Positions 16,138 to 26,424 of a DNA stretch of 64,000 nt are shown here, in pieces (the stretch's first letter is position 1; each line of letters starts with the position of its first letter). Both the position numbers and the translations under genes were made by a program. The notes below the pieces were generated by a model. It did no database searches, was not told the origin of the DNA, and saw only the letters and a list, made by a program, of their open reading frames with translations. The DNA lies in NCBI RefSeq assembly GCF_003286915.1, contig NZ_QMFY01000020.1:1-64000 (forward strand), written 5' to 3'. Source of the DNA: Pseudochryseolinea flava (GTDB taxonomy: Bacteria; Bacteroidota; Bacteroidia; Cytophagales; Cyclobacteriaceae).

Positions 16138-18045
16138 TCAATATTGTGGATTTTGCACCAATCCATTCTCACCGATACCTTGCACAGGTCTATAGTAATC
16201 TTTCGGCTGAAAAGTTTGTGGATTAAAATTTGGCGCAGCCACACGAATGAAAATGTACTTCGGTGGACTTTCCCGCAGATCTAACACTGGAAGAAGCGCA
16301 TACTTCGGCCGGTTGTTAAAGTCAACATGATACTCCCTTCTGCGCATCAAATCCCAGAATCGTTTGTTCTCGAAGGCAAGCTCTACGGCTCTCTCGCGTT
16401 GGACATTTTCTACCGTCAATGGAATATCTGTAGTATGTGCTGCGCGTCTTCGGGTTGCATTCAAGGCCGCTTCGGCAGTGGCCATATCCCCTAAGCCACT
16501 TTCCACAACAGCTTCCGCGTAGTTCAACAAGACTTCGGCGTAACGGAACTCTAGCCAGTCCGTTGTGCTGCTATTCCATTGCGGCAATACAGGATTCGTA
16601 CTCATAAACTTCTTAAAAGAAAAACCGGTCTTCGTATTATTACCGCCATAAGGATCGAAACCAGAATACAAGTTTGGTGTGGCACCACCATAAGTATGAT
16701 AGACTGTCCCACTTACATTAATATTCGCTTTGGACAGCAACGTTGCTACGCCATTAGGAGCGACATAGCCAGCTTGAATAATAATCGTCTTATCTTTCCA
16801 TGTAGAGCCTGGCAATACAACGGTTGCTGCAAGCCTCGCATCTTTACCTTCAAAGATGTCAAGCGGAGAATCAAACTTGCGATACTCTTTCGACGAATTG
16901 TATCCGTTGTAGTCACCCACTTGTCCATCGGTTGTCGTCACAATCGTTCCGTCTTCGCCTGGATTATCATAGTATTCAAATTTATCAACGAGATCCAATG
17001 TTGGGTTCATTCTTCCTGGATGAGGCCAGCCATTGGCAACTTGCGCGGGCTGATACCAGATGTCGTAATTGTGACCATAGTCTGTTCCCACCAGCGTACG
17101 CCCTTTAATTAAAATGGCTTCCGTCCCTACCGTTTGGTTTGGATCACCGAACATGGCACGATAATTTTCCGTTGCCTCTTCCGCATTGGCTGGTGTTCCT
17201 CTGAACAGCGAAAACAATCCCGATTCCATAATTGCTTCCGCTGCATCAATCGCTTGTTGATAATAACCTTCTGCTAACGAGGCATCCAAACCCACGAGAC
17301 GTTGATCAACCGCAATACCAGACAATGGTGCCGTGTTACCGAATTTGGCTATCGACGCCGCGTGAAGCGCTACTCTACATTTCAATGCATAGGCAGACCA
17401 TTTCGAAGCACGTCGCGCGTCAAAATCTTCACTGAGCTTATCGATCGCTACATCACATTCCGCCAAAACAAAATTCCATGTATCCACTTCTGTGCTACGC
17501 GGTACTTTCAAGGCTTCAACATCGCCATCAAATTGCTGCGCCACGGTGATCAGGGGAACACCACCATACCGTTTTGCTAACGTGAAATAGCAGAACGCGC
17601 GAAGAAAAGATGCTTCACCCAAATAAGCATCTCGTTCGCTCTCTGAGATATTCAACGTTGGAATTACTTCAAACAATAAATTGATGTCCCTGATCACACG
17701 ATAGCCTTGATCTTTTCCATCTTGACTATCCCACCAACGTAAATCTTCATTGTTAATAAAATCACCACGTTCCGAATGCAAAGCTTCATCTGTCAACATT
17801 GCCCCTACAAATCCGCCGTTGTTCGGATCTTGCACATTATAGTTGAATCCTTGCTTCGGCGAATAGGTAAAATCTTCCATCGGCAATTGATAGTACAAGT
17901 TTGCCATGTACAACTTTGTTCCCTCGGGATCGGAAAATAAATCTTCAGCAGTAATTCTGTCTAAGGGTTTTAAGTCGAGCACATCGCTGCAACGTGTAGA
18001 CGAAAATGCCAATAGTACAAGAAATAGTATTTTGATATTTTTCAT
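16138..18045 (-). CDS. SusD/RagB family outer-membrane lipoprotein (PUL 1)
   Basis: A 635-residue SusD homologue that closes over the SusC barrel and captures the glycan. Cys19 in SSTRC is the lipid site. The N-terminal DVLDLKPLDRITAEDLFSDPEGTKLYMANLY and the helical TPR-like core (LGEASFLRAFCYFTLAKRYGGVPLIT) are diagnostic, as is the C-terminal ERAVELAFENKRFWDLMRRREY. It lies 11 bases downstream of SusC. Slightly longer than the usual 500-600 residues. Confidence 0.95.
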   Translation of the reverse strand: MKNIKILFLVLLAFSSTRCSDVLDLKPLDRITAEDLFSDPEGTKLYMANLYYQLPMEDFTYSPKQGFNYNVQDPNNGGFVGAMLTDEALHSERGDFINNEDLRWWDSQDGKDQGYRVIRDINLLFEVIPTLNISESERDAYLGEASFLRAFCYFTLAKRYGGVPLITVAQQFDGDVEALKVPRSTEVDTWNFVLAECDVAIDKLSEDFDARRASKWSAYALKCRVALHAASIAKFGNTAPLSGIAVDQRLVGLDASLAEGYYQQAIDAAEAIMESGLFSLFRGTPANAEEATENYRAMFGDPNQTVGTEAILIKGRTLVGTDYGHNYDIWYQPAQVANGWPHPGRMNPTLDLVDKFEYYDNPGEDGTIVTTTDGQVGDYNGYNSSKEYRKFDSPLDIFEGKDARLAATVVLPGSTWKDKTIIIQAGYVAPNGVATLLSKANINVSGTVYHTYGGATPNLYSGFDPYGGNNTKTGFSFKKFMSTNPVLPQWNSSTTDWLEFRYAEVLLNYAEAVVESGLGDMATAEAALNATRRRAAHTTDIPLTVENVQRERAVELAFENKRFWDLMRRREYHVDFNNRPKYALLPVLDLRESPPKYIFIRVAAPNFNPQTFQPKDYYRPVQGIGENGLVQNPQY

Positions 18046-18056
18046 TTTGATGCTGA

Positions 18057-21000
18057 TTAGAAGCTAAGATTAAGACCTACGTTATAAGATTTGATAACCG
18101 GGTAGGTGAAGCCAGCTCTATTACCACCACTACCCTCCAGTTTTTCAGGATCGAAAGGTTTTACAAAAGAATCGGCGAATGTGTGTAGGTTGAATCCACT
18201 CACATACAATCGAAGACTTTGAATGCCCACTTTTGAAATAAAGCTATGACGGAGCGTATATCCGAGCTCCACACTCTTTATTCTTAAGTACGATGCATCC
18301 TTTCTCCACTTGGAACTTTCGGCGTACATTCTCCCAACCGTTTCAACAGTCCTTGATGCTGGCCATTCACCTTTCACCCATTCGCTGTCTGGATCATAAG
18401 GATCAGCCTTGTGCCAACGATCGTAGAAGTAAGCAGGCGTATTTCCCCGGAACGCAAACAATTCGGCGTATACTTCAGAGAAGTACAAAGTATATTTTGC
18501 AGCACCCTGCAAAAGAATATTCAAATCAAAACCTTTCCATGCTGCATTTACGTTGAGACCGAAATGAATTTTAGGTGTGCCGTCATAAAATATCGGTGCT
18601 TCATCCTGTCCATCGATAACGCCATCGTTGTTGAGATCTTTGTAACGAAAATCACCTGGTAACTCTTTACGAATATTTCCTTGATCGCCATTTTGCATAG
18701 GCGCATAAAGCAGTTCTTCTTCATTTTGAAATTGCCCCGTGTACGTGTATCCCCATTCAATATCATTCCAACGATCGGCCTGCCCATTCCGATAACGATC
18801 CCAGCTATTGAGGAATCCACCACGCTCAACATGCAAATTTTTTGTGCGTGCATAATTGAAATTTCCAGATACGCTATACGTCAACTCATCAAATCGATTT
18901 TTATACGTAAGCGTGAATTCAATTCCTCGCGTGAGCTGACTGTTGATATTCTCTTCCGGCAGTTCACTACCGAAGGTGTTGGGTAAAGAAACATTTCTTC
19001 GCGTAGGAATACCTTCAAGCTTTCTATTGTACCAGTCGAATTCAAAAACAATTTTGTCATCGAATAATCCCACATCGTAGCCTAAGTCAAATTGCTTGGA
19101 TGTTATCCAACTTAAATTTTCATTCACAATGGGCGGCGCACCTACCCCAGTGGTGAGTGTACCATCTGCAAATTCGTAAGAACCACCGCTACCAATAACA
19201 TATCCAGGCACGAATTGAAATGGAATACCGCCTCCTGAACCAACCATCCCGTATGAGCTACGCAACTTAAGATTCGATATGAAAGCGAAGCGCTCCATAA
19301 ATTTTTCTCCGGTAACACGCCAACCTACCGAAGCGACGGGGTGAAATCCCCAACGGTTACTTGGGCCATAAGCATAGCTTCCCATGTAACGCCCGGCGAG
19401 CTCTAAAAGATATTTACCCTTGAAATCATAATTCAAGCGACCAATGTAGGATAGCGATGCCGATTGATTTTCCAGTCCATCGTTTTCCATACGCTGACGA
19501 TCAGCAAAACGAATTTGATCCTTCGTATAAAATCCTGCATAGTATCGCGTGAGATTCGACCAACGATCGTTCCACTGATTCTGTTCAACAACAAACACAG
19601 CGTTTACGTGATGCTTTCCAAAAAAATTATTATCATAATTAATATACCCCTGAAGCGTTACAGCATTGTTGTTACTATTGTAATTTCCAAGATTACCTGT
19701 TCCCAATCTCTGCGGCACGGGAACATATGGGTTTGACTCGTTCTCATCATACGTATAAAGATTGTAAGGCTTGAATAGCGACTTACCTTGATAATTGTTC
19801 GCATCATAGGAAGCAACACCCTTCAGCGATAGTCCTTTCACAAAGGGTACCTTATACTGAAGCGAAAATGAAGATTGCAAATTACGCGTCATGCCTTCTC
19901 CATAGCCAGTCAGATCTCTTTCCGACAACGCCAGTGGATTTTGAGTCGACAACACCGGCGCATAAAAACCAGGCGTGTTATTGGCATATGGCTTTTCAAT
20001 TGGCAAGGTCACACGTGTTCCTTTAAAGATGTTAAAGAAATTTTCGCCAGGTTCCCAACGTTCATCAAATCTACCGGCAACGAGGAACTGACCTTCTAAA
20101 TTCTTGGCGAGATTCATCGTAACGTTCGCGCGAATATTGTATCGCTTGTAGCCCATGTCTTCACTTTTTAAAAGTCCTTGTTCGTTCACATAACCTAGGC
20201 CGATGAAGTATCGCATAAAATCATTTCCGCCTGAAGCCGAAAGATTATGCTGAATCTGCGTAGCATATTTTTTCATGGTAAGATCATACCAATCTGTACT
20301 CTCATAACCTGGTGCGCCGTCGATATATTTTTGAATTTCCTCTTTCGGCAAATAAGGTTGTCCTCCTGGACGAAAGAGTTGTGCGTCGTTATACATTTGA
20401 ACATACTGCGCAGCATTTGCCATCTTTGGCATGTCCGTTGGCGTCATCGCACCGGCAACTACGCTGTAATTGAAAGTTGGTCTACCAGAACCTTTTTTTG
20501 TGGTGATCAGAATTACACCATTCGATGCACCAAGACCGTAAATCGCCGCCGATGCATCTTTGAGTACGGTGATACTTTCAATATCGTTTGGATTGAGTCG
20601 TTGAAATTCATTTCCACCTTCACGACGGATACCATCAATTACATAGATAGGCTCACCAAATCCACGAATGTTGATGGAACTATTGAAGTCTCCAGGTTGC
20701 CCTGAATTTTGTCGGATGTTAACAGCGGCTAACTTCCCTTGAAGTTTCTGCGCCAAACTGGTATGCGTTGTGGTTTGAATTTCTTTTGTTGAAATGGTAC
20801 TGATGGCTCCGGTGAGACTTTCTCTTTTTTGTTCCGCATAACCGACAACAACCACCTCATTGAGTGTTGCTACATCGGCTTCGAGTCTTACATCGATAAC
20901 CGTTTTTCCATCGACGACAATTTCTTGCGTTACATACCCGATAAAAGAAAACACAAGTGTCGATGATTGGTCCGCTACGGTCAGCGAAAACTTACCTTCG

Positions 21001-21242
21001 CTATCGGTTACCGTTCCATTCGTTGTTCCTTTCTCGATAACGTTAACACCAGGCATGCCAGCACCAGCGGCCTCTGTTACTGTTCCACTTACAGAAATTG
21101 CATGGGAAGAGCTAAGCACATTCCCTGGTGGCGATTGTGTTGAATGATGCCCTTCAATGTTCAGATCGTTCGCACCTGTTTGCGCTTGTAAGAACGATCC
21201 GACACCAATCATGAAGAGCAAAAACATGGAGATTTTACGCAT
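18057..21242 (-). CDS. SusC/RagA TonB-linked outer-membrane transporter (PUL 1)
   Basis: A 1061-residue TonB-dependent oligosaccharide importer. Signal peptide 1-20, then a carboxypeptidase-regulatory-like domain (about 48-128, with GMPGVNVIEKGTTNGTVTD), the SusC signature LNEVVVVGYAEQKRESLTG, a plug domain (to about 255, ILITTKKGSG) and the barrel, ending YNVGLNLSF. It has no N-terminal STN domain, so it is not expected to signal to a FecR anti-sigma factor, which fits the absence of such a pair here. It lies 64 bases after GH92 and 11 before SusD. Confidence 0.95.
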   Translation of the reverse strand: MRKISMFLLFMIGVGSFLQAQTGANDLNIEGHHSTQSPPGNVLSSSHAISVSGTVTEAAGAGMPGVNVIEKGTTNGTVTDSEGKFSLTVADQSSTLVFSFIGYVTQEIVVDGKTVIDVRLEADVATLNEVVVVGYAEQKRESLTGAISTISTKEIQTTTHTSLAQKLQGKLAAVNIRQNSGQPGDFNSSINIRGFGEPIYVIDGIRREGGNEFQRLNPNDIESITVLKDASAAIYGLGASNGVILITTKKGSGRPTFNYSVVAGAMTPTDMPKMANAAQYVQMYNDAQLFRPGGQPYLPKEEIQKYIDGAPGYESTDWYDLTMKKYATQIQHNLSASGGNDFMRYFIGLGYVNEQGLLKSEDMGYKRYNIRANVTMNLAKNLEGQFLVAGRFDERWEPGENFFNIFKGTRVTLPIEKPYANNTPGFYAPVLSTQNPLALSERDLTGYGEGMTRNLQSSFSLQYKVPFVKGLSLKGVASYDANNYQGKSLFKPYNLYTYDENESNPYVPVPQRLGTGNLGNYNSNNNAVTLQGYINYDNNFFGKHHVNAVFVVEQNQWNDRWSNLTRYYAGFYTKDQIRFADRQRMENDGLENQSASLSYIGRLNYDFKGKYLLELAGRYMGSYAYGPSNRWGFHPVASVGWRVTGEKFMERFAFISNLKLRSSYGMVGSGGGIPFQFVPGYVIGSGGSYEFADGTLTTGVGAPPIVNENLSWITSKQFDLGYDVGLFDDKIVFEFDWYNRKLEGIPTRRNVSLPNTFGSELPEENINSQLTRGIEFTLTYKNRFDELTYSVSGNFNYARTKNLHVERGGFLNSWDRYRNGQADRWNDIEWGYTYTGQFQNEEELLYAPMQNGDQGNIRKELPGDFRYKDLNNDGVIDGQDEAPIFYDGTPKIHFGLNVNAAWKGFDLNILLQGAAKYTLYFSEVYAELFAFRGNTPAYFYDRWHKADPYDPDSEWVKGEWPASRTVETVGRMYAESSKWRKDASYLRIKSVELGYTLRHSFISKVGIQSLRLYVSGFNLHTFADSFVKPFDPEKLEGSGGNRAGFTYPVIKSYNVGLNLSF

Positions 21243-21306
21243 GGTTTGATTTGGGTTTATGGTTTAATTATTCATTGGATTTTTCTTGGCTTCATCTTAT
21301 TTGCTA

Positions 21307-23571
21307 TCAATCAGCCTTAACATTTTCCGTCGGTTTGTGAACCATTTCAAATTCAAGTGTCCCTCCTTTTAAGAGGTCTTGATATTGAATGAATGGTTTT
21401 GACAGCGTCGTGCCGTTGAATTTCACTTTCTTCACGTATTTATGAGAAGGACTATTGTTGATGGCTTTGATTGAAAGGCGTTTCCCATTTTGAAGATTGA
21501 TTGTCACTTCGTCAAACAGTGGTCTACCCAATGTAAATGTTGGATCACCAGGCGCTACTTGATAAAGTCCCATACTGCTCAGAATAAACCAAGACGACAT
21601 TTGGCCACAGTCTTCGTTGCCTGATAATCCATTGGGATCATTGAAATAAAGTGTTGTTAGAATTTGATCAACTAGTTGTTGTGTCTTCCATGGTTGCGAG
21701 ACGAAATTGTAGAGATAAGTGATGTGATGACTCGGTTCATTGCCATGTGCATATTGACCAATCAACCCAGAGATATCAGCCGAAGAATTATTACCATCGA
21801 CAGAAGAGCTTGTTGAAAATAAGCTATCAAGCTTCACTGCAAATTTCTTTTCACCACCATAAAGTGATATAAGGCCTGGAACATCATGAGGAACAAACCA
21901 AGACCACTGCCAAGCATTCCCTTCTACATATTCATCTTTTCTATGATTAGAATATCGCGGATTGAATGGCGACTTCCATGTTCCATCTTCGTTCACACCA
22001 CGCATGAAACCTACCTGTTTATCGAAATACTTCTGATATCGTTTTGATCGCGCATAAAATTTCTTGTAATCTTCTTCCTTGCCCAATGCTTTTGCCATCG
22101 TGGCAATACACCAGTCGTTGTAAGCGAACTCCAACGCTTTCGACACGGATTCATTTTCCTTGTCGGCTGGAATAAATCCCAGCTTCTCATTGTAGAATTT
22201 CGCTTTCGGCATTAACCCCTCTTGCACTTCATGATCTGCAAAAGCAATTGACGTATCATAAGTAGACGCGTGAACGATAGCTTCGTAAGCTTTGTCTATA
22301 TCAAAATTGCTATGGCCTTTCATGTAGGAATCGACAATGACCGGAACGGCATGATATCCAATCATCGTTCCTGTTTCATTGGCGGCAAGTTCCCACATAG
22401 GCAACGCTCCGCTCTCGTCATATTTTTGTAGTAGCGAGCGAATCCAGGCTTCGTTTTGAGAAGGATTGATGATGGTCATGAGTGGATGAAATGCGCGAAA
22501 AGTATCCCACAACGAAAACACGGTGTAATTTGAATTACTCCCGCTACTGCGGTGTATTTGCTTATCCATCCCACGGTAATGACCATCATAATCCATAAAG
22601 AGATTGGGACTGATCGCCACGTGATAGAGTGCAGTAAAAAATATCTTCTGTTGATCTTTTGTTCCGCCTTTGATTGAGATTCGATCAAGCCACAGCTTCC
22701 ATGCTTGTGCTGCATTTTCTTTAATCTGATCAAAACTCCAGTTCGGAATTTCCTTTAGTACATTTTCTTTTGCGCCATCAAAACCTACCGCTGAAATACC
22801 AACCTTCACCAACACTTCACGCTTACTGAGATGATTGAATTTCAAGAGTGCCTTTGCGCCTGTATTGCTGATTTTACTGTCAGTAGAAGCGAGCACTTCT
22901 CCATTTGCTAATTGAAAGGAGAACGATTCAGAAAAAACCGCATGAAAATATACATGGTGCTCGCGTGCCCAACCTTTTGTCAGTTTATATCCTCTGATCT
23001 CATGATCGTTAATGATCTCAATTTGATTGATTTCGTTGCGATGGCTTTGCAACGTGTGGGCTACATCAACAATGATCCCTGCATCATTTATGTTATTGAA
23101 TGTATAGCGATGAAATCCTGCGTGCGTTGTTGCGGTGAGTTCCGCTTTCACGTCATAATCTTTGAGCACCACGGAATAGTATCCGGGCGTTGCGACTTCT
23201 GTACCTGTTACCTTTAATGATGCATAACCATGATCTGGATTTTCAGCTGTGCCTTGCGTGAGTTCCTGTTTCCCAACCGTCGGCATGAAAAGAATGTCGC
23301 CATAATCGCCAATACCGGTACCGCTAAGGTGTGTGTGTGAAAAACCTAAGATAGCAGGATCGGAAATATGATACCCAGAGCAAGCATCCCAACCGTTGAG
23401 TCGAGTATCAGGACTCAGTTGCACCATTCCATACGGAACAGTCGCCCCTGGAAAAGTGTGACCATGACCACCCGTTCCGATGAATGGATTCACGAGAGAA
23501 AGCTTGTCCGTTTGTCCAAATGTTTGAACGACACTAAAAAAGAAAAGAGATAACGAAAGAAGTTTGTGCAT
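21307..23571 (-). CDS. GH92 exo-alpha-mannosidase, first gene of PUL 1
   Basis: A 754-residue exported GH92 enzyme; the family consists of calcium-dependent exo-alpha-mannosidases acting mostly on alpha-1,2 or alpha-1,3 linkages. Signal peptide 1-19 (QTFGQ). Family words are VNPFIGTGGHGHTFPGA and PYGMVQLSPDT at the start, YVEGNAWQWSWFVPHD (E550, which I take for the general acid by recollection of the family) and GNEDCGQMSSWFILSS near the C-terminus. No lipobox and no T9SS tail, so it is likely periplasmic and trims imported oligosaccharides. It heads the operon and is transcribed divergently from the kelch/BTAD regulator at 23726. Confidence 0.92.
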   Translation of the reverse strand: MHKLLSLSLFFFSVVQTFGQTDKLSLVNPFIGTGGHGHTFPGATVPYGMVQLSPDTRLNGWDACSGYHISDPAILGFSHTHLSGTGIGDYGDILFMPTVGKQELTQGTAENPDHGYASLKVTGTEVATPGYYSVVLKDYDVKAELTATTHAGFHRYTFNNINDAGIIVDVAHTLQSHRNEINQIEIINDHEIRGYKLTKGWAREHHVYFHAVFSESFSFQLANGEVLASTDSKISNTGAKALLKFNHLSKREVLVKVGISAVGFDGAKENVLKEIPNWSFDQIKENAAQAWKLWLDRISIKGGTKDQQKIFFTALYHVAISPNLFMDYDGHYRGMDKQIHRSSGSNSNYTVFSLWDTFRAFHPLMTIINPSQNEAWIRSLLQKYDESGALPMWELAANETGTMIGYHAVPVIVDSYMKGHSNFDIDKAYEAIVHASTYDTSIAFADHEVQEGLMPKAKFYNEKLGFIPADKENESVSKALEFAYNDWCIATMAKALGKEEDYKKFYARSKRYQKYFDKQVGFMRGVNEDGTWKSPFNPRYSNHRKDEYVEGNAWQWSWFVPHDVPGLISLYGGEKKFAVKLDSLFSTSSSVDGNNSSADISGLIGQYAHGNEPSHHITYLYNFVSQPWKTQQLVDQILTTLYFNDPNGLSGNEDCGQMSSWFILSSMGLYQVAPGDPTFTLGRPLFDEVTINLQNGKRLSIKAINNSPSHKYVKKVKFNGTTLSKPFIQYQDLLKGGTLEFEMVHKPTENVKAD

Positions 23572-23725
23572 TGCCGTTGATTAAAATACTGGCGTAAACC
23601 TATCGGCAGGTGCTTAAAATCGAATTAATATCTGCTTAACGAGGAAATTCAAACGATTTTTTAAAGCAATTCTTCAATATTTTAGATAATTTGGTAAAAA
23701 AGTGGTGGCGTGTTGCGAACACTAT
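23572..23725. promoter_or_regulatory. Divergent promoter region of PUL 1 and its candidate regulator
   Basis: 154 AT-rich bases between the GH92 start and the kelch/BTAD start must hold both promoters and the likely binding site of the regulator. No strong palindrome is visible. I cannot place a clear Bacteroidota -33/-7 pair. Confidence 0.5.
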
Positions 23726-26275
23726 ATGCGAAGTTTTTTCTTTCTCATAGTCTTCCTGAATCTTCCTTACCTCCTTCAAGCACAACAACAACGGATCGAT
23801 CCCCAATATGGTCTCGCGTTTGCCTCGCATGAAGTGACTAAAGATCATCGAACGGGCTTAAATCTTAATCCCGACACTCCTTATATTATAGAGCAAGATT
23901 TTTCACTCTCGTTCGACTTTACATTGCAACGGCTTACCAATGCTTACGGCTACATCGTGCGCATCATCGCAAATGACACACTTAATATCGATTTGATGTG
24001 TACACCAGAGCACGATGATGAATTCAACGATCTCACAATGGTAATCAACAATAAGCCAATGCCACTCCGTTACGAATTTGCGGATGTAGGATTCCAACCC
24101 AATCAATGGACAACCTTCGACCTACACTTCTCATTTAAAAAGAATACGATTACAATTCTCTGGAAAGGCAAATCGCAGTCATATCCGTGCAACCTGCAAC
24201 ATCTCAACGCATTTCGTTTCTATTTCGGTGTGAATGATTACGCAAAGTTCAGTACATCCGACGCACCACCAATGGTCATCAAAAACATAACGTTGAAAGA
24301 AAATAATACACTCAACAAAAAGTGGTTGTTGCAGAAACACAATCACTTAGAGGTATACGATAGCGTTGCGAATTCCACCGCAACTGTTGTCAATCCAAGG
24401 TGGCTCATTGACAAACAAACAAAATGGGTACATCGCAAAAGTTTTAACATTGGAAAATATCCGTCTATTGCATTCAATAACGAAGCAGGCATTCTTTATG
24501 CAACAGATGAACGTAATCTTTATCAATATGATCTTCGCAACGGATCTGTTGATATCAAGCAAAACAAAAAAGGACATGTTGTATTTACTGACGCTAATCA
24601 ACTACTCTATGTTAATAACACACACGCCCTGGTGAACTACGACGTGTTCAGTAACAAAATTGCAACGTATGATTTCACCACCAACACATGGGGCCATGCC
24701 GACACAACGTATCTTGAACCTAACTATTGGCACAATAACAAATTTTATAATGCTGTAAATAAATCTTTATATGTATTCGGTGGTTATGGACACTTCACCT
24801 ATAAAAACAATTTCTTTCGCTACGACGAAAAGTCAAACCAATGGGAAACGGTAAAAACTTCTGGTTCAATTCCACCGCGTTATCTTTCCGCAGCCGGCAT
24901 TCGTGAATCAACTGGCGATGTACTGATCTTTGGCGGTTACGGAAGCATGAGCGGTAAGCAAGAGCTTTCACCACAAAGTTTCTACGATCTGTACAAATTC
25001 AACCTCACCTCACATGCAATCGAAAAAATACGTTCTTATGCGCCAGCCGAAGCAAGGGAAGACATCGTATTTTCCAATTCGCTCATTATAAATGAAGAGA
25101 AAAAATGTTTCTATACATTATCCTATCCTAAAAACAAATACGACAGTTACGTTCAATTGCGACAATACGCGTTAGAGAATGGAGAATCAAAAATCGTGGC
25201 AGACTCGATTCCGTTCCGATTCCACGACGAAGATTCATTTTGTGATCTTTTCCTCTCCCCTGCTACAAATGAATTGATTGCGGTGCTCGTATACGAAGAT
25301 GAAGGTCAGTATCAAGTGAATGTTCATGCTATACAATATCCGCCAATGCAAGCTGGCGATGTGCTCCAAGCACCAACGAACAAAAACAGTTCTTCCTTGG
25401 TGTTTGCAACATTATTCCTGTTACCTACTGCCATCGTCGGATACGTCGTTTGGAAGCGTCGACAAAGGGTAACCGTTCGTAATACAGTTGCCCCAATTCC
25501 ATCGGAACATACAACAACGGCAACACTACCGCTGCGAGACGAAAGTAAAATCACTTCCGCGATTCTATTGCTTGGCGGCTTTCAAGTCTTGGACAAGAAG
25601 GGCGTCGATATCTCATCGAAATTCACGATGACACTGAAGGAACTTTTTACAATCATCCTCTTACACTCCATTCGACATGAAAAAGGAATTTCGGCTACTG
25701 AAATTCAAGAACATCTATGGCCCGAAAAGGACGAAGTGAGCGCTCGCAATAACCGTAATGTAAATATCAAAAAGCTTCGGGCCCTCCTGGATGATATCGG
25801 TGGTATATCGGTCGAGAACAACAACGCTTATCTTAACCTCACCATTGACGATTTTGTTTTTTGTGACTATCAAACTGTCTATCGATTACTCCACGACAAC
25901 AATCCTGCTTTGGCAGAAGGCGATAAAATAAACATTCTCATCAGGCATGTAACGCGGGGAAGCTTACTACCAAACATGCAATCAAATTGGCTTGACAACT
26001 TCAAATCAGAAATTTCAAATCAAATTATTGATGCGTTATTAGAATACTCTCAAAAACTAGATCCGAAGACAAACGATAAACTCCTGCTCGAAATCGCCGA
26101 CGCCATTTTTGCATACGATACCATTAACCAAGAGGCGTTGGTTATCAAATGTTCTGTGCTGAACAAGAAAGGAAAATATTCACTAGCAAAAACATGGTAC
26201 GACCATTTCGTGAAAGAATATAAAAACTTATACGCAGAGAACTATCCTAAAAGTTTTGATGAAGTTATTTCGTAG
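23726..26275 (+). CDS. Membrane one-component regulator: LamG-like/kelch sensor, TM, winged-helix plus BTAD-like output
   Basis: A protein of about 849 residues that I read as a transmembrane transcription factor. The ATG at 23726 is preferred to the upstream GTG at 23702 because it opens a clean signal peptide (MRSFFFLIVFLNLPYLLQAQ). Residues about 20-195 resemble a LamG/concanavalin-type sandwich. Residues about 230-530 hold kelch-type blades (SLYVFGGYGHFTYKNNFFRY, DVLIFGGYGSMSG). A single membrane segment lies at about 557-577, followed by KRRQR. The cytoplasmic part begins with ILLLGGFQVLDKKGVDIS and continues with ISATEIQEHLWPEK and NRNVNIKKLRALLDDIGG, an OmpR/SARP-type winged helix, then a helical BTAD-like tail. 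It is divergent from the GH92 PUL and upstream of GH95, so it may sense a glycan outside and bind DNA inside. No phosphorylation domain is present. Function is inference from architecture and position. Confidence 0.7.
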   Translation: MRSFFFLIVFLNLPYLLQAQQQRIDPQYGLAFASHEVTKDHRTGLNLNPDTPYIIEQDFSLSFDFTLQRLTNAYGYIVRIIANDTLNIDLMCTPEHDDEFNDLTMVINNKPMPLRYEFADVGFQPNQWTTFDLHFSFKKNTITILWKGKSQSYPCNLQHLNAFRFYFGVNDYAKFSTSDAPPMVIKNITLKENNTLNKKWLLQKHNHLEVYDSVANSTATVVNPRWLIDKQTKWVHRKSFNIGKYPSIAFNNEAGILYATDERNLYQYDLRNGSVDIKQNKKGHVVFTDANQLLYVNNTHALVNYDVFSNKIATYDFTTNTWGHADTTYLEPNYWHNNKFYNAVNKSLYVFGGYGHFTYKNNFFRYDEKSNQWETVKTSGSIPPRYLSAAGIRESTGDVLIFGGYGSMSGKQELSPQSFYDLYKFNLTSHAIEKIRSYAPAEAREDIVFSNSLIINEEKKCFYTLSYPKNKYDSYVQLRQYALENGESKIVADSIPFRFHDEDSFCDLFLSPATNELIAVLVYEDEGQYQVNVHAIQYPPMQAGDVLQAPTNKNSSSLVFATLFLLPTAIVGYVVWKRRQRVTVRNTVAPIPSEHTTTATLPLRDESKITSAILLLGGFQVLDKKGVDISSKFTMTLKELFTIILLHSIRHEKGISATEIQEHLWPEKDEVSARNNRNVNIKKLRALLDDIGGISVENNNAYLNLTIDDFVFCDYQTVYRLLHDNNPALAEGDKINILIRHVTRGSLLPNMQSNWLDNFKSEISNQIIDALLEYSQKLDPKTNDKLLLEIADAIFAYDTINQEALVIKCSVLNKKGKYSLAKTWYDHFVKEYKNLYAENYPKSFDEVIS

Positions 26276-26424
26276 CCGCTAACCTCGCCAGTCTCTAAAA
26301 TCGTTATCACTACCCGTTACTACATATTCTTTATTTCGATATTCAATTCCCGTATTCATTAATTCGTTATTAAGTATAAATTAATGCAGTCAGTTTATGT
26401 TTGTCGGTATCATCATGTGATTCT

